Positions 48,570 through 57,457 of a DNA stretch of 64,000 bases are shown one piece after another. Positions within the stretch are counted from its first letter, which is position 1. The number at the start of each line of letters is the position of its first letter. The notes beneath the pieces are model-generated. The model ran no database searches. It was not told the origin of the DNA and saw only the letters and a program-made list of their open reading frames with translations. The DNA is taken from positions 496,001 to 560,000 of the forward strand of contig NZ_CP030239.1 in assembly GCF_003285265.1 (NCBI RefSeq). The letters are read 5' to 3'. A program made the position numbers and the translations under genes. Origin of the DNA: Paracoccus mutanolyticus. GTDB taxonomy: Bacteria > Pseudomonadota > Alphaproteobacteria > Rhodobacterales > Rhodobacteraceae.

Positions 48570-50729
48570 ATGCGCGCCCATTCGACCCTGACCCGCCGCC
48601 TGCTGGCCTCGACCGTTCCGGCGGCGCTGCTTCTCAGCCTGGGGGCCCAGCCCGCGCGCACCGATCCGATGATCGGCACCGTGATGAACAGCTATGGCCT
48701 GCCCGGCGCCGTGGACACCCCCACCGCCGAGATGCTGCCCGATGCAACCCTGGGCGCCACGCTGAGCTATTCCGACCTGGCGCGGCGCAACACGCTGGTC
48801 TTCCAGCTGCCCCGCGCTGACCGCCGGGCTGCGCATTCCCGGTTCGGACGGGCGTGCTGACGTCGGACGAACGGCGCGGCTATGTCTGGGACCGCAGCTT
48901 CGACCTGCGCTATCAGATCCTGGACGAGGCCGAGTCCGGCTGGCGGCCTGCGGTGGCCATCGGCTTGCAGGACTTCATGGGGACCGGCTTTTACAGCAGC
49001 GAATACATCGTCGCGACCAAGACCATCACGCCGCGCCTGCGCGTCAGTGCCGGTCTGGGCTGGGGCCGGCTGGCCGGCGTCAGCGAGCCGCCGGACACCG
49101 GGCGAAGGCGGCAAGCCCAATGTCGATCAATGGTTCCGGGGCGAGGCGGCGCCCTTCGTCAGCGCCACCTGGCAGGCGACCGACAAGCTGGCACTCTCGG
49201 CCGAATATTCCGGCGACGACTACAGCTGCGAGACCGGCAATGCCGATGAATGCCGCCGTGCCGTCTGGCTGGACGACAAGGACGACTGAAAACAGCATAT
49301 CAGCTGGGCGCCTTCGTGCTGGGCGGCCAGCATTTCGGCCTGCAGTTCAGCGTCGCCATGGATCCGCGGCAATCTCCGTTCCCGTCGGGGCTGGAGAAGG
49401 CGCCGGCGCCGGTCCGGCCGCGCCCGCGCCCGCCGCCGATCCCGACGGCTGGTCGGGGGCCTGGTCGGCCGATCCGACCGCGCAGCCCGCGATCCAGAAG
49501 GCGCTGGGCGACGCGCTGGCCAAGGAAGGCCAGATGCTGGAATCCATGGCGCTGGACGCGAACCGGGCCGAGGTGCGCATCCGCAACAACCGCTATATCC
49601 AGCAGGCCGAGGCCGTGGGGCGCACCGCGCGGCTGATGACCCGCGCGCTGCCGCCTTCGGTCGAGACCTTCGTCATCACATCGTCGGGGACGGCCTGCCG
49701 ACCTCGTCGGTCACGCTGCGCCGGTCGGATGTCGAACGGCTGGAAAACAGCGAGGCAGGCCGGATTGCCAGCGTCGCCGTGGTCAGCGACGCCGATCCGC
49801 GGCCCGGCAATCTGGTGCGGGCGCCAGGCGAGTTTCCGCGCTTCCGCTGGGCGCTGAAGCCCTATGTCTCGACCTCGCTTTTCGACCCGGACGAGCCGTT
49901 CCGCTATGAACTGGGCGCCGAGCGAATACGAGGATGAGTTCATCCGGGCCTGGTCCTGGCCGGATCGGTGCGCCAGCGCGGCTTGGGCACCACCAACAGC
50001 GCGGCCCCGGATACCTGGCCAGCGCGGCGACATTCACCCCGAGGAATACCTGAGGATCTGGATAACGAATACGAGAACGGCGTGCCGCGCGTGCGTTCGG
50101 ACAGCCGGATGTACTCGGGCAACAAGAGCCCGACCATCCCCCGCCTGACGCTCAGCTATTACGCCAAGCCGGTGGAGGCGGTCTATACGCGGCTGACGGT
50201 CGGCCTGATCGAGCGCGCCTATGCGGGTGTCGGGCGAACTGCTGTGGAGCCCGCCGACAGCGCCCTTGGCGTGGGGGTCGAGGTCAACCGTGTGCGCAAG
50301 CGCGACTTCCGCGACGCCTTCGGCCTGCGCGATTACGAGGTCACCACCGGCCATCTCTCGGCCTATTACGAGTTCCAGAACGGCATCGCCGCGCAGCTGG
50401 ACGTCGGGCAGTACCTGGCCGGCGACAAGGGCGCGACCCTGACCGTGTCGCGCCAGTTCGCCAACGGCTGGCGGGTCGGCGCCTGGGTGACCAAGACCGA
50501 CATGAGCGAAGAGGATTTCGGCGAGGGCTCGTTCGACAAGGGCGTCAGCCTGTCGATCCCGCTGGGTTGGGGCACCGGCGATCCGTCCTTGCGCCGTGTC
50601 GGCGGCGACATCCGGTCGCTGTCGCGCGATGGCGGCGCGCGCCTGCGCGTGGATGGCCGGCTTTACGACAAGGTCCGGGAAAGCCAGTCGGGCCAGCTTT
50701 ACCAAGGTTGGGGGAGGTTCTGGCGATGA
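48570..50729 (+). pseudogene. yjbH: YjbH-family outer-membrane exopolysaccharide protein, many frameshifts
   Basis: About 720 codons, the usual YjbH length. A signal peptide (RRLLASTVPAALLLSLGAQP) leads to NSYGLPGAVDTPTAEMLPDA and LGATLSYSDLARRNTLVFQL. Matching fragments then continue in changing frames: YVWDRSFDLRYQILDEAESG, GLQDFMGTGFYSSEYIVATK, FRGEAAPFVSATWQATDKLA, PYVSTSLFDPDEPFRYELGA and the intact C-terminal barrel LSYYAKPVEAVYTRLTVGLI, YEFQNGIAAQLDVGQYLAGD. At least six indels are needed. The family forms an outer-membrane beta barrel for group-4-capsule or exopolysaccharide export. Its stop overlaps the yjbF start. Confidence 0.82.
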
Positions 50730-51373
50730 TCGGAACAATGATGCGCGTTTCGATCGGCGGCGGCGCTGATCGCCGTGCTGACCGCCTGCGGCAACAGGAC
50801 CGGGCACCCGCGCACCGGGGTCCTGTTCGCGGCCAAGGCCGCTCAGCGCCGTCGCCCAAGCGCGCTGCGAACGCTGCGGCCCAGGCCGAGCCACCCTGCA
50901 GGCCCGAGCAGATGGCCGCCGAGGCGCTGCGCGTCAATCCGGGCCCGCTGATCCTGGTCGGCTCGAACGGCAGCGGCCGACCAGGTCATGGCGATGACCG
51001 GCCAGAACGGCCATGCGCACCTACATGACGCCGGCCGAGGAGGCGCTGATCCTGCGCGGCGGGATGCTGGTCGGCACGCGCGGCCGGGCCACGACCTGTC
51101 GGTCGCCGAGACGCAGACCGCGGTGCGATCCGCGCCGGGGCCGCGGGCCAGGGACAGCGCGTCATGCGCTTTGCGCGGCGACGGGCTGGAACGAGCGCTG
51201 GCTTGACGGCTCGACGGTGGCGCCCGAAGCCGGGCGTCATGCTGGAAAGCTGCGTAAACGGCCCCCTGAAGTTCCAGAACAACTATCTGGTCCAGGGCGG
51301 GCGCATCACCGTGTCGCGCCAGTGGATCGGGCCGAACCTGGGCTATGTGACCATCCAGGAACTGCGCCCCTGA
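50726..51373 (+). pseudogene. yjbF: YjbF/GfcB-family lipoprotein, many frameshifts
   Basis: Starts in an ATGA overlap with yjbH. The N-terminus becomes a lipoprotein signal (LIAVLTACGN) after one shift. Further pieces lie in different frames: MTPAEEALILRGGMLVGTRG, then VMLESCVNGPLKFQNNYLVQ and GGRITVSRQWIGPNLGYVTI to the stop. The C-terminal piece is the family's best conserved part. YjbF works with YjbH and YjbG in exopolysaccharide export. A strong terminator follows after 22 bases. Confidence 0.75.
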
Positions 51374-51394
51374 CAGTGGGCGCCAGGACTGCAG

Positions 51395-51421
51395 AAAGGC
51401 CCGCAGCGATGCGGGCCTTTT
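51395..51421 (+). terminator. Intrinsic terminator of the yjbH-yjbF unit
   Basis: AAAGGCCCGC and GCGGGCCTTT pair around AGCGAT and end in TTTT. The bases from here to 51,642 hold no recognisable gene, only GC-rich sequence. Confidence 0.85.
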
Positions 51422-51642
51422 CCGTTCCGCCAAGCCAAGCGAAGGGCGTCAGTTAAAGGCGCCAAGCTGGCTGGGCGGTGCCCCCTTGGAACGCTGCGGT
51501 CCCCGGGCGCGGAGGGTACCGCCAGACCGCGAGCGTGTGCGTGGCACGTGCCCGCACCGCATCCTGCGCGCTGGCCAGGCAGGGCCTCCGAGTACGCTGC
51601 ATGGTCCGGCCCTACCTGGCGGTCGTGCCCCCTTGAATGCGA

Positions 51643-51668
51643 AAGGGCTGGCCCGTGGGCCAGCCCTT
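51643..51668 (-). terminator. Intrinsic terminator of the small Asp-tailed gene
   Basis: A near-perfect 12-base-pair hairpin, AAGGGCTGGCCC with GGGCCAGCCCTT, lies 26 bases after the minus-strand stop and is followed on that strand by TTTC. Confidence 0.75.
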
Positions 51669-51693
51669 CCTTGCCGAGCTTCCTGGCGGAAGA

Positions 51694-51912
51694 TCAATCG
51701 GTGGTGTCGTCGTCGTCGTCGTCATCCGAAGCGACGGCAGCGATGACGCCCAGCAGCAGCAGAGCCGGAACGACGAGGCCAGCGTTCGACGAAGCGGGCT
51801 TCTCGTCGACAACGACGGGCTCGACGTCCACGACGGGGGCAACGTAGCCACCGGCGAGAGCGGAGGAGGCCGTCAGGCCCATTGCCAGGGCGAAGGTAGC
51901 GAATTTGGTCAT
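51694..51912 (-). CDS. Small exported protein with poly-aspartate tail
   Basis: A 72-residue protein. It has a signal peptide (MTKFATFALAMGLTASSALA), a short proline/valine linker (GGYVAPVVDVEPVVVDEKPA), a hydrophobic helix (AGLVVPALLLLGVIAAVAS) and a C-terminus of seven aspartates then TTD. The second of two ATGs is used because it has GGAG at proper distance. Neighbouring yjbH/yjbF suggest it is a Rhodobacterales counterpart of the small GfcA/YjbE proteins, but I see no sequence proof. The aspartate run is encoded by six GTC units plus ATC (plus strand), a triplet repeat that can change length. Confidence 0.75.
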   Translation of the reverse strand: MTKFATFALAMGLTASSALAGGYVAPVVDVEPVVVDEKPASSNAGLVVPALLLLGVIAAVASDDDDDDDTTD

Positions 51913-52117
51913 GATCATGCTCCGTTCAGTACTTTGAAGGCTGCCGTTTCCAGCAGCATCGTTGAGACAGTCGCATAAAGCCAATGACTTGGAAAGCGGT
52001 CTTGAAAGCGGTTTTGGCGTTGGCGAGCGCGACTGTTGCATATTCGCCAACACGTTTAACGATAGGCGAGATGCCGCCCGCACACCAGCCCGTTCCGGCA
52101 GTCCCCTGCCCCGCCGA

Positions 52118-52908
52118 TCACCCTTTCGCGCGCTGGTAAAACCCTAAGGATATTGCATAAAATGCCGCCGAGATCGCGACGATGGTCGGTCCGGCCGGCG
52201 TGTCGAAATGCAGGCTGGCCCACAGCCCGCCCAGGACGGCCATCGCTCCGATCAGGGTGGCGGAACCCGCCATCTGCTCGGGCGTTCTGCTGAATCCCCG
52301 CGCCGCCGCGGCGGGCACGATCAGCAGCGCGGAAATCAGCAGTGCCCCGACCATTCGAATCGCGATTGCGACGACGATCGCCAGGGCAATGGACAAAATG
52401 AACCGCTCGCGGCGCGGGTCGATGCCCGAGGCGAGCGCCAGTTCCTCGTTCACCGAGGCAGTGACCAGCCGCTGCCAGCGCCAGGCCAGAAGCCCCAGGA
52501 CCAGCGCAGCCCCGCCCCAGATCCAGGCCAGGTCGGCCCGCGTCACCGCCAGGATGTCGCCGAACAGATAGCTGTCCAGGCTGGCGCGCAGCGTCGGGAT
52601 GAAGCTGGCCGCCAGCAGGCCGAAGGCCAGCGCGGAATGGGCGATCACGCCCAGCACCGTATCGACCGCCTGCCCCCGCCCGCTGAGCGCGGCGACGATC
52701 AGCGCCACGGCGATCGCCACCACCAGCGTGCCAAGGTAATAGGGCAGCGCAAAGGCAAAGCTCAGCGACACGCCCAGGATCGCCGCATGGGCGGTCGAAT
52801 CGCCGAAATAGGCCATGCGCCGCCACACCACGAAGGAGCCCAGCGTTCCCGTCGCCAGGACCAGCCCAGCCCCGCAAGGACCGCGCGGGTCAGGAAATCG
52901 TCAAGCAT
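52118..52908 (-). CDS. znuB: Zinc ABC transporter permease ZnuB, one frameshift
   Basis: Inner-membrane permease of high-affinity zinc uptake, about 263 residues with eight or so helices. It starts MLDDFLTRAVLAGL. The frame is lost near 52,866, where GLVLATGTLGSFVVWRRMAY is expected and one C of a plus-strand CCCC run is missing. It continues AYFGDSTAHAAILGVSLSFA, SASIDPRRERF-like (ALASGIDPRRERFILS) and RMVGALLISALLIVPAAAAR. It overlaps the end of znuC. Confidence 0.9.
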
Positions 52909-53698
52909 CGGTCTTCTGCGATGATGGTGGTGGTGATGGTCGTGGCCGAGTCCGGGCCGTGGACATGATCCGTCCATGGTCGTGGTCGTGATCGTGGTGA
53001 TGGCGGTAAAGCGCCAGCGTGCCCTGCGAGTCCGCGCCAAAGAGGGCACGATAGGCCGGGGCCGCGCTGACCACCTGGGGCGTGCCCTCGCAACAGACAT
53101 GGCCGTTCAGGCAGACCACCCGGTCGGAGGCGCGCATGACCACCAGCAGGTCGTGGCTGACCATCAGGACGGCGGCGCCGGTTTCGGCGCGCACCTCCTC
53201 GATCAGCTTGTAGAAGGCGACGATGCCGGGCTGGTCCAGCCCCTGCGTCGGCTCGTCCAGCACCAGCAACTGGGGGTGGTTCAGCAGCGCCCGGGCCAGC
53301 AGGACGCGCTGGAACTGCCCGCCCGACAGCGACACGATCTGGCGCCCCTCAAGCCCCGGAACGCCCGTCCGTTCCAGCACGGCGGCGGCCTGGGCGTCGG
53401 TGACGCGGATCGGCAGCGACAGGAAGCGGCGCACGGTCATGGGCATGGCGCGTTCGATATGGACGCGCTGGGGGACATAGCCGATGCGCAGGCCGCGCAG
53501 CCGTTCGACCCGGCCGCTGGCCAGCGCCACCTGCCCCAGCATCGCCCGCACCAGCGTCGACTTGCCCGAGCCGTTGGGGCCGACGACGGTCACGATCTCG
53601 GCCGGGTCGATGTGCATGTCCACATGCGACAGCACCGGTAGGTCGGCGCCCGGATGGCTGACGGTCAGGTCCGTCGCCCGGATCAGGGCGGTGGTCAT
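52901..53698 (-). CDS. znuC: Zinc ABC transporter ATP-binding protein ZnuC
   Basis: The ATPase that powers zinc import. It has Walker A (VVGPNGSGKSTLVRAML), the Q-loop (IGYVPQRVHIERAMPMTVRR), the ABC signature (VSLSGGQFQRVLLARALLNH), Walker B (LLVLDEPTQGLD) and the switch histidine (AAVLMVSHDLLVVM). The C-terminus has a zinc-binding-like HHHDHDHDHG run. Just after it, another frame of the same bases encodes six histidines in a row, so the natural tail was probably longer and more His-rich before a likely base loss. The ATG overlaps the zur stop. Confidence 0.93.
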   Translation of the reverse strand: MTTALIRATDLTVSHPGADLPVLSHVDMHIDPAEIVTVVGPNGSGKSTLVRAMLGQVALASGRVERLRGLRIGYVPQRVHIERAMPMTVRRFLSLPIRVTDAQAAAVLERTGVPGLEGRQIVSLSGGQFQRVLLARALLNHPQLLVLDEPTQGLDQPGIVAFYKLIEEVRAETGAAVLMVSHDLLVVMRASDRVVCLNGHVCCEGTPQVVSAAPAYRALFGADSQGTLALYRHHHDHDHDHGRIMSTARTRPRPSPPPSSQKTDA

Positions 53699-54198
53699 GC
53701 CGCGTCGCCCGCGCAGCGGCTGCACAGGCCCAGCAGTTCCACCGTGCGGCGTTCCGGGGCAAAGCCGTTCGCGGCGCAAAGCCCGGCCAATGCCTCGCGC
53801 AGTTCGGGGCTTTCGGCCTCGGCCACGGTTTCGCATTGCCGGCAGATCAGGAAGGCCGGCGAATGGTCGCGCTGGTCCGAGACGCAGGCCGCATAGGCGT
53901 TCAGCCGCCGCACCCGATGCGCCAGCCCCTGTTCGACCAGGAAATCCAGCGCGCGATAGGCGACGGGGGGCTGCTTGCCATAGCCCTCGGCGGACAGCCG
54001 TTCCAGCACGTCATAGGCCCCCAGCGCGCGGTGCGATTCCAGCAGGATCTCCAGCACGCGGCGGCGCACCGGGGTCAGGCGGACACCTTCGGCGCGGGCC
54101 TGCTCCTCGGCCCGGCGCAGCACGGTCTCAGAGCAATGGGCGTGGTCATGGGCGTGGAACGGGTCGGGTGCCGCGCCGTTGGGGGAATGGGGGCTCAT
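53695..54198 (-). CDS. zur: Zinc uptake regulator Zur (Fur family)
   Basis: A 167-residue Fur-family repressor. The winged helix contains VRLTPVRRRVLEILLESHRA and the recognition region KQPPVAYRALDFLVEQGLAH. Structural zinc cysteines are in FLICRQCETVAEAE and LLGLCSRCAGDA. The N-terminus carries a His-rich stretch (FHAHDHAHCSE). It is the first gene of a zur-znuC-znuB operon divergent from znuA, an arrangement that points to zinc rather than iron sensing. It would repress both units through the sites between them. Confidence 0.93.
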   Translation of the reverse strand: MSPHSPNGAAPDPFHAHDHAHCSETVLRRAEEQARAEGVRLTPVRRRVLEILLESHRALGAYDVLERLSAEGYGKQPPVAYRALDFLVEQGLAHRVRRLNAYAACVSDQRDHSPAFLICRQCETVAEAESPELREALAGLCAANGFAPERRTVELLGLCSRCAGDAA

Positions 54199-54199
54199 A

Positions 54200-54242
54200 T
54201 GTTATACTATCACATTTTTCTTGACGGGTTACGATATAACAT
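54200..54242. promoter_or_regulatory. Putative Zur boxes between zur and znuA
   Basis: TGTTATACTATCACA at 54200-54214 is an imperfect palindrome of the Zur type. A second site, read on the minus strand as TGTTATATCGTAAC, covers 54229-54242. They fill the AT-rich gap between two divergent zinc genes, so binding would shut both. Confidence 0.65.
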
Positions 54243-54284
54243 AAATAACCGGAGCGTTTCCGCAATAGCATTGGCCCTCGCTTC

Positions 54285-55268
54285 ATGTCCCATCTTCGTC
54301 TTTTGCCGCCCGCCCTTGCCGCGCTTGCGCTGTCGGCCCTGCCCGCCCTGGCGGCCCCGCCCCGGATCGTGACCGACACCGCCGTCACCGGCGCGCTGGT
54401 GGCGCAGGTCATGGGGGACCTTGGCGCGCCCGAGGTTCTGACCGAGGCGGGCGCCGACCCGCATCACTATCAGCTGCGCCCCAGCCAGGCGCGCAAGCTG
54501 CAGGACGCGGACCTGCTGGTCTGGGTCGGGCCCGAACTGACCCCCTGGCTGCAATCCCCCGCCGAAGGGCTGGCGCGCGGCACCGCGCTGGCGCTGCTGG
54601 CCCTGCCCGAGACGCAGCGCCAGTCCTATGCCGCCGAGGGTGGGCATGACGCGCACGCGCATGATGACCACGGGCACGAGGAGCTGACCATGACCCGCCA
54701 TGACCATGAGGGCCACGGCCACGACCATGAGGGCCACGATCATACCGGAACCGACCCCCACGCCTGGCTCGACCCGGAAAACGGCCGGGCATGGCTGACG
54801 GCCATTGCCGAGGCCCTAGCCCGGCACGACCCAGAGAATGCCCAGACCTATCGCGCCAACGCCGCGGCCGGCACGCAGGCGCTTGCCGCGCTTGAGCAGG
54901 AGTTGCAGGCGCAGTTGCAGCCGGCGCAGGGCAAGACCTTCGTGGTCTTTCACGACGCCTACGGCTATTTCACCGGGCACTTCGGCCTGAACCCGGCGAT
55001 TGCGGTCAGTCTGGGGGACGCGGCGGCGCCATCGGCCGCCCGGCTGAGCGAGGTGCAGGACCGCATCCGCGATTCGCATGCCACCTGCGCCTTTCCCGAG
55101 GCGAACCACGATCCGAAGCTGTTGCAGGTCGCGGTCGAAGGCACCGGCGCACGCCTGGGCGCGGCGCTTGATCCCGAAGGCACCCGGCTGCCGCCCGGCC
55201 CGGAGCTCTATGCCCAGGTGCTGCGCGGGATCGGCACGGCCCTGGCGGATTGCCTGACCGCGCCATAG
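54285..55268 (+). CDS. znuA: Zinc ABC transporter substrate-binding protein ZnuA
   Basis: A 327-residue periplasmic zinc-binding protein. A signal peptide (LPPALAALALSALPALA) is followed by the first metal histidine in ADPHHYQLRPSQARKLQDAD. A His/Asp-rich flexible loop at about residues 120 to 155 contains HDAHAHDDHGHEE and HDHEGHGHDHEGHDH. Further ligands lie in TDPHAWLDPENGRAW and VFHDAYGYFTGHFG. The loop is typical of zinc rather than manganese carriers. It delivers zinc to ZnuBC. The frame is intact. Confidence 0.95.
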   Translation: MSHLRLLPPALAALALSALPALAAPPRIVTDTAVTGALVAQVMGDLGAPEVLTEAGADPHHYQLRPSQARKLQDADLLVWVGPELTPWLQSPAEGLARGTALALLALPETQRQSYAAEGGHDAHAHDDHGHEELTMTRHDHEGHGHDHEGHDHTGTDPHAWLDPENGRAWLTAIAEALARHDPENAQTYRANAAAGTQALAALEQELQAQLQPAQGKTFVVFHDAYGYFTGHFGLNPAIAVSLGDAAAPSAARLSEVQDRIRDSHATCAFPEANHDPKLLQVAVEGTGARLGAALDPEGTRLPPGPELYAQVLRGIGTALADCLTAP

Positions 55269-55393
55269 ATCCCGACGCCCCCTCCGGCGGGCGGGATGGG
55301 CGGGTGCCGCAAGCGGCATCCGCCTTTTTCACGTCTTCTGTTCAGGCCCCATGGCCCAAGGCGCTGAAAAAGGACGGAAAGCCTCTTTCGAAT

Positions 55394-55441
55394 AATACCC
55401 GAGTATTTTTCTTTGACATCGCGAAAACAAGCTGGCAGATT
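55394..55441 (+). promoter_or_regulatory. Putative promoter and operator of hemP
   Basis: The inverted repeat AATAC-CCGA-GTATT (55394-55407) is followed by a TTGACA -35 box (55413-55418) and, 17 bases later, CAGATT as a weak -10. An iron-responsive repressor site is plausible for hemP but is inference. Confidence 0.4.
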
Positions 55442-55478
55442 GTCCCTACCGCGACGGAACACCAACAAGGACATGGAC

Positions 55479-55655
55479 ATGACCGCGACCCGCCCCGCAG
55501 AATTTGCCCGCCCCGGCGTGACCGCCCTTCAGCGCCTGCCCGAACACGACGCCGAGGTGCTGACCGCCGGCGGCAACCAGGCCCTGATCGTTCTGGGCGA
55601 TCAGGTCTATAACCTGCGCATCACCCGCGCGGGCAAGCTGATCCTGACGAAGTAA
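55479..55655 (+). CDS. hemP: Hemin uptake protein HemP
   Basis: A 58-residue protein of the HemP family. The conserved core is near the C-terminus: GNQALIVLGDQVYNLRITRA ending GKLILTK, the family hallmark. Its role is in haem uptake or control of haem receptor expression. Two ATGs six bases apart are possible (55473 and 55479); AAGGA is better spaced for the second. No haem receptor gene is adjacent. A bidirectional terminator separates it from rluB. Confidence 0.88.
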   Translation: MTATRPAEFARPGVTALQRLPEHDAEVLTAGGNQALIVLGDQVYNLRITRAGKLILTK

Positions 55656-55715
55656 GCCTTTCCTGCTTCTCCTCCCCTTCTCTCTCTCGACGGGACGACA
55701 GCCTTTCCCGACGAA

Positions 55716-55746
55716 AAAGGGCGCGGCCTCCCCCCGCGCCCTTTTC
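55716..55746. terminator. Bidirectional terminator between hemP and rluB
   Basis: AAGGGCGCGG pairs with CCGCGCCCTT; AAAAA precedes it and TTTT follows, so it can work for both convergent genes. Confidence 0.85.
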
Positions 55747-55764
55747 CCTTTCGTTGGTCCGGGA

Positions 55765-57333
55765 TCAGCCCTTGCCGGGTCCCTTGCCGGGGCCGCGATC
55801 ACTGCGCGGGCCGGGCTTCGGCCCCGGACGCGGGCCCGGCTTGCCGGTGCGGGCGCCGGGCTTGCCGAAGGGCTTGCCGCCGGGCCGATCCCCGCCCGCC
55901 CGCTCGGGGCGCCCCTGCGGCTTGCCAAAGGGCTTGCCGCCCTCGCGCTTGGCGAAGGGCTTGCGGTCCCCTTCCTCGCGCCGGGCGAAGGGCCGGTCGC
56001 CCTCCTCGCGCTTGGAAAACAGCCGGTCGCCCTCGCGCTTGGCGAAGGGTTTGCGGTCGCCATCCTCGCGCCGGGCAAAGGGCTTGCCGCCCTCGCGCTT
56101 GGCAAAGGGCTTCCGCTCGCCATCCTCGCGCTTGGCATAGGGCTTGCGGTCGCCGTCCTCGCGGCGGGCAAAGGGCCGGTCGCCATCCTCGCGCCGCGCA
56201 AAGGGCTTGCCCCCCTCGCGCTTGGCAAAGGGTTTGCGGTCACCGTCATCACGCTTGGCAAAGGGTTTCCCACCATCGCGCCGGGCGAAAGGCTTCTCGC
56301 CGTCCTCGCGCTTGGCGAAGGGGCGGTCGCCGTCGCGTCGTGCAAAGGGACGGTCGCCCTCGCGCTTGGCAAACGGCTTGCGGTCACCATCCTCGCGCCG
56401 GGCAAAGGGCTTCCGCTCGCCATCCTCGCGCTTGGCGAAGGGCTTGCGGTCACCGTCATCCCGCCGGGCAAAGGGCTTGCGCTCCCCCTCGGCCCGTCCC
56501 GCCGAGGGGCGGCGCGGGCGGTCGCCGTCGCGGTCGTCCCGGCCCGCGCCACGTTCGCGGAAATCGCGGGGCTTTTCGTCCACCTCGCCCGTCAGCAGCC
56601 CGCCAAGCTGGTCGCGCAGCACCTTGCGCTTGATCTCGCGCACCTCGTTCGGCTCAAGCCCCGTCAGCTTGAAGGGACCGTAGCCGATGCGGATCAGCCG
56701 GTTCACGATCAGCCCGACATGGGCCATGGCGCGGCGGATCTCGCGGTTCTTGCCCTCGCGGATGCCGACGGTCAGCCAGGCGTTCGCGCCCTGCTGGCTG
56801 TCCAGGCTGATCTCCATGGGGGCGAATTCCTCGCCCTCGATGGTGGCGCCGCGGCGCAGGGGGCCAAAGGTCAGGTCGTTGGGCTGGCCGTTCACCCGCA
56901 CCCGATAGCGCCGCAGCCAGCCGGTCGCCGGCAGTTCCAGGCGGCGCTTCAGCTCGCCGTCGTTGGTCAGCAGTAGCAGCCCTTCGGAGTTCAGGTCCAG
57001 CCGGCCCACGGTCATCACCCGCGGCAGGTCGCGCGGCAGGGCGTCGAATACGGTCTGGCGACCCTTTTCATCGCTTTCCGAGGTCACCAGCCCCAGGGGC
57101 TTGTAATACAGCCACAGCCGGGTTTCCTGCGGCGCCTCCAGCGGCTTGCCGTCGACCGTGACGCGGTCGCCCGGGCCCACGTCCAGCGCGGGGCTTTCGA
57201 TGCGCGTGCCGTTCACGGCGACGCGGCCCTCGAGGATCATGCGCTCGGCCTCGCGGCGGCTGGCGACGCCCGCGCGGGCCATCACCTTGGCGATGCGGTC
57301 GGTCTGGGGTTGGGGTTCGGTCTTGTCGGTCAT
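55765..57333 (-). CDS. rluB: Ribosomal large subunit pseudouridine synthase B with long basic repeat tail
   Basis: Modifies a uridine of 23S rRNA. Residues 12 to 60 are an S4 RNA-binding domain (RIAKVMARAGVASRREAERM). The synthase domain contains the catalytic aspartate in MTVGRLDLNSEGLLLLTNDG, then LELPATGWLRRYRVRVNGQP and EGKNREIRRAMAHVGLIVNR. After about residue 280 comes a tail of about 240 residues. It is 18 degenerate copies of RKPFAKREDGD-like units, then a Gly/Pro/Lys-rich end (PGPRPGPKPGPRSD). The tail is probably disordered and binds RNA; E. coli RluB is about 290 residues, so the protein is nearly doubled. Confidence 0.93.
   Translation of the reverse strand: MTDKTEPQPQTDRIAKVMARAGVASRREAERMILEGRVAVNGTRIESPALDVGPGDRVTVDGKPLEAPQETRLWLYYKPLGLVTSESDEKGRQTVFDALPRDLPRVMTVGRLDLNSEGLLLLTNDGELKRRLELPATGWLRRYRVRVNGQPNDLTFGPLRRGATIEGEEFAPMEISLDSQQGANAWLTVGIREGKNREIRRAMAHVGLIVNRLIRIGYGPFKLTGLEPNEVREIKRKVLRDQLGGLLTGEVDEKPRDFRERGAGRDDRDGDRPRRPSAGRAEGERKPFARRDDGDRKPFAKREDGERKPFARREDGDRKPFAKREGDRPFARRDGDRPFAKREDGEKPFARRDGGKPFAKRDDGDRKPFAKREGGKPFARREDGDRPFARREDGDRKPYAKREDGERKPFAKREGGKPFARREDGDRKPFAKREGDRLFSKREEGDRPFARREEGDRKPFAKREGGKPFGKPQGRPERAGGDRPGGKPFGKPGARTGKPGPRPGPKPGPRSDRGPGKGPGKG
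55921..56490 (-). repeat. In-frame tandem repeats within rluB
   Basis: About 18 units of 24 to 36 bases encode (R)(K)PFA(K/R)R(E/D)(D)G(D/E/G). Unit length varies by whole codons and the frame is kept throughout, so the array is under coding constraint. Confidence 0.85.
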
Positions 57334-57457
57334 GGCGATCTCCTGCGCATCGCTGCGGTGGCAAAGGCTGCACCTCTAGGCCCAACGCCCGCACATGGAA
57401 AGCGGTTCTTGCGCGCCGGCCTTGGCGGCCTGAAACCCCCTTGGCCTTCGCGCCCAT

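Noticed and set aside
55921-56490. Repeat array that could be read as a CRISPR
   Set aside because: Units are irregular, not separated by unique spacers, and stay in frame with rluB, so they are coding repeats.
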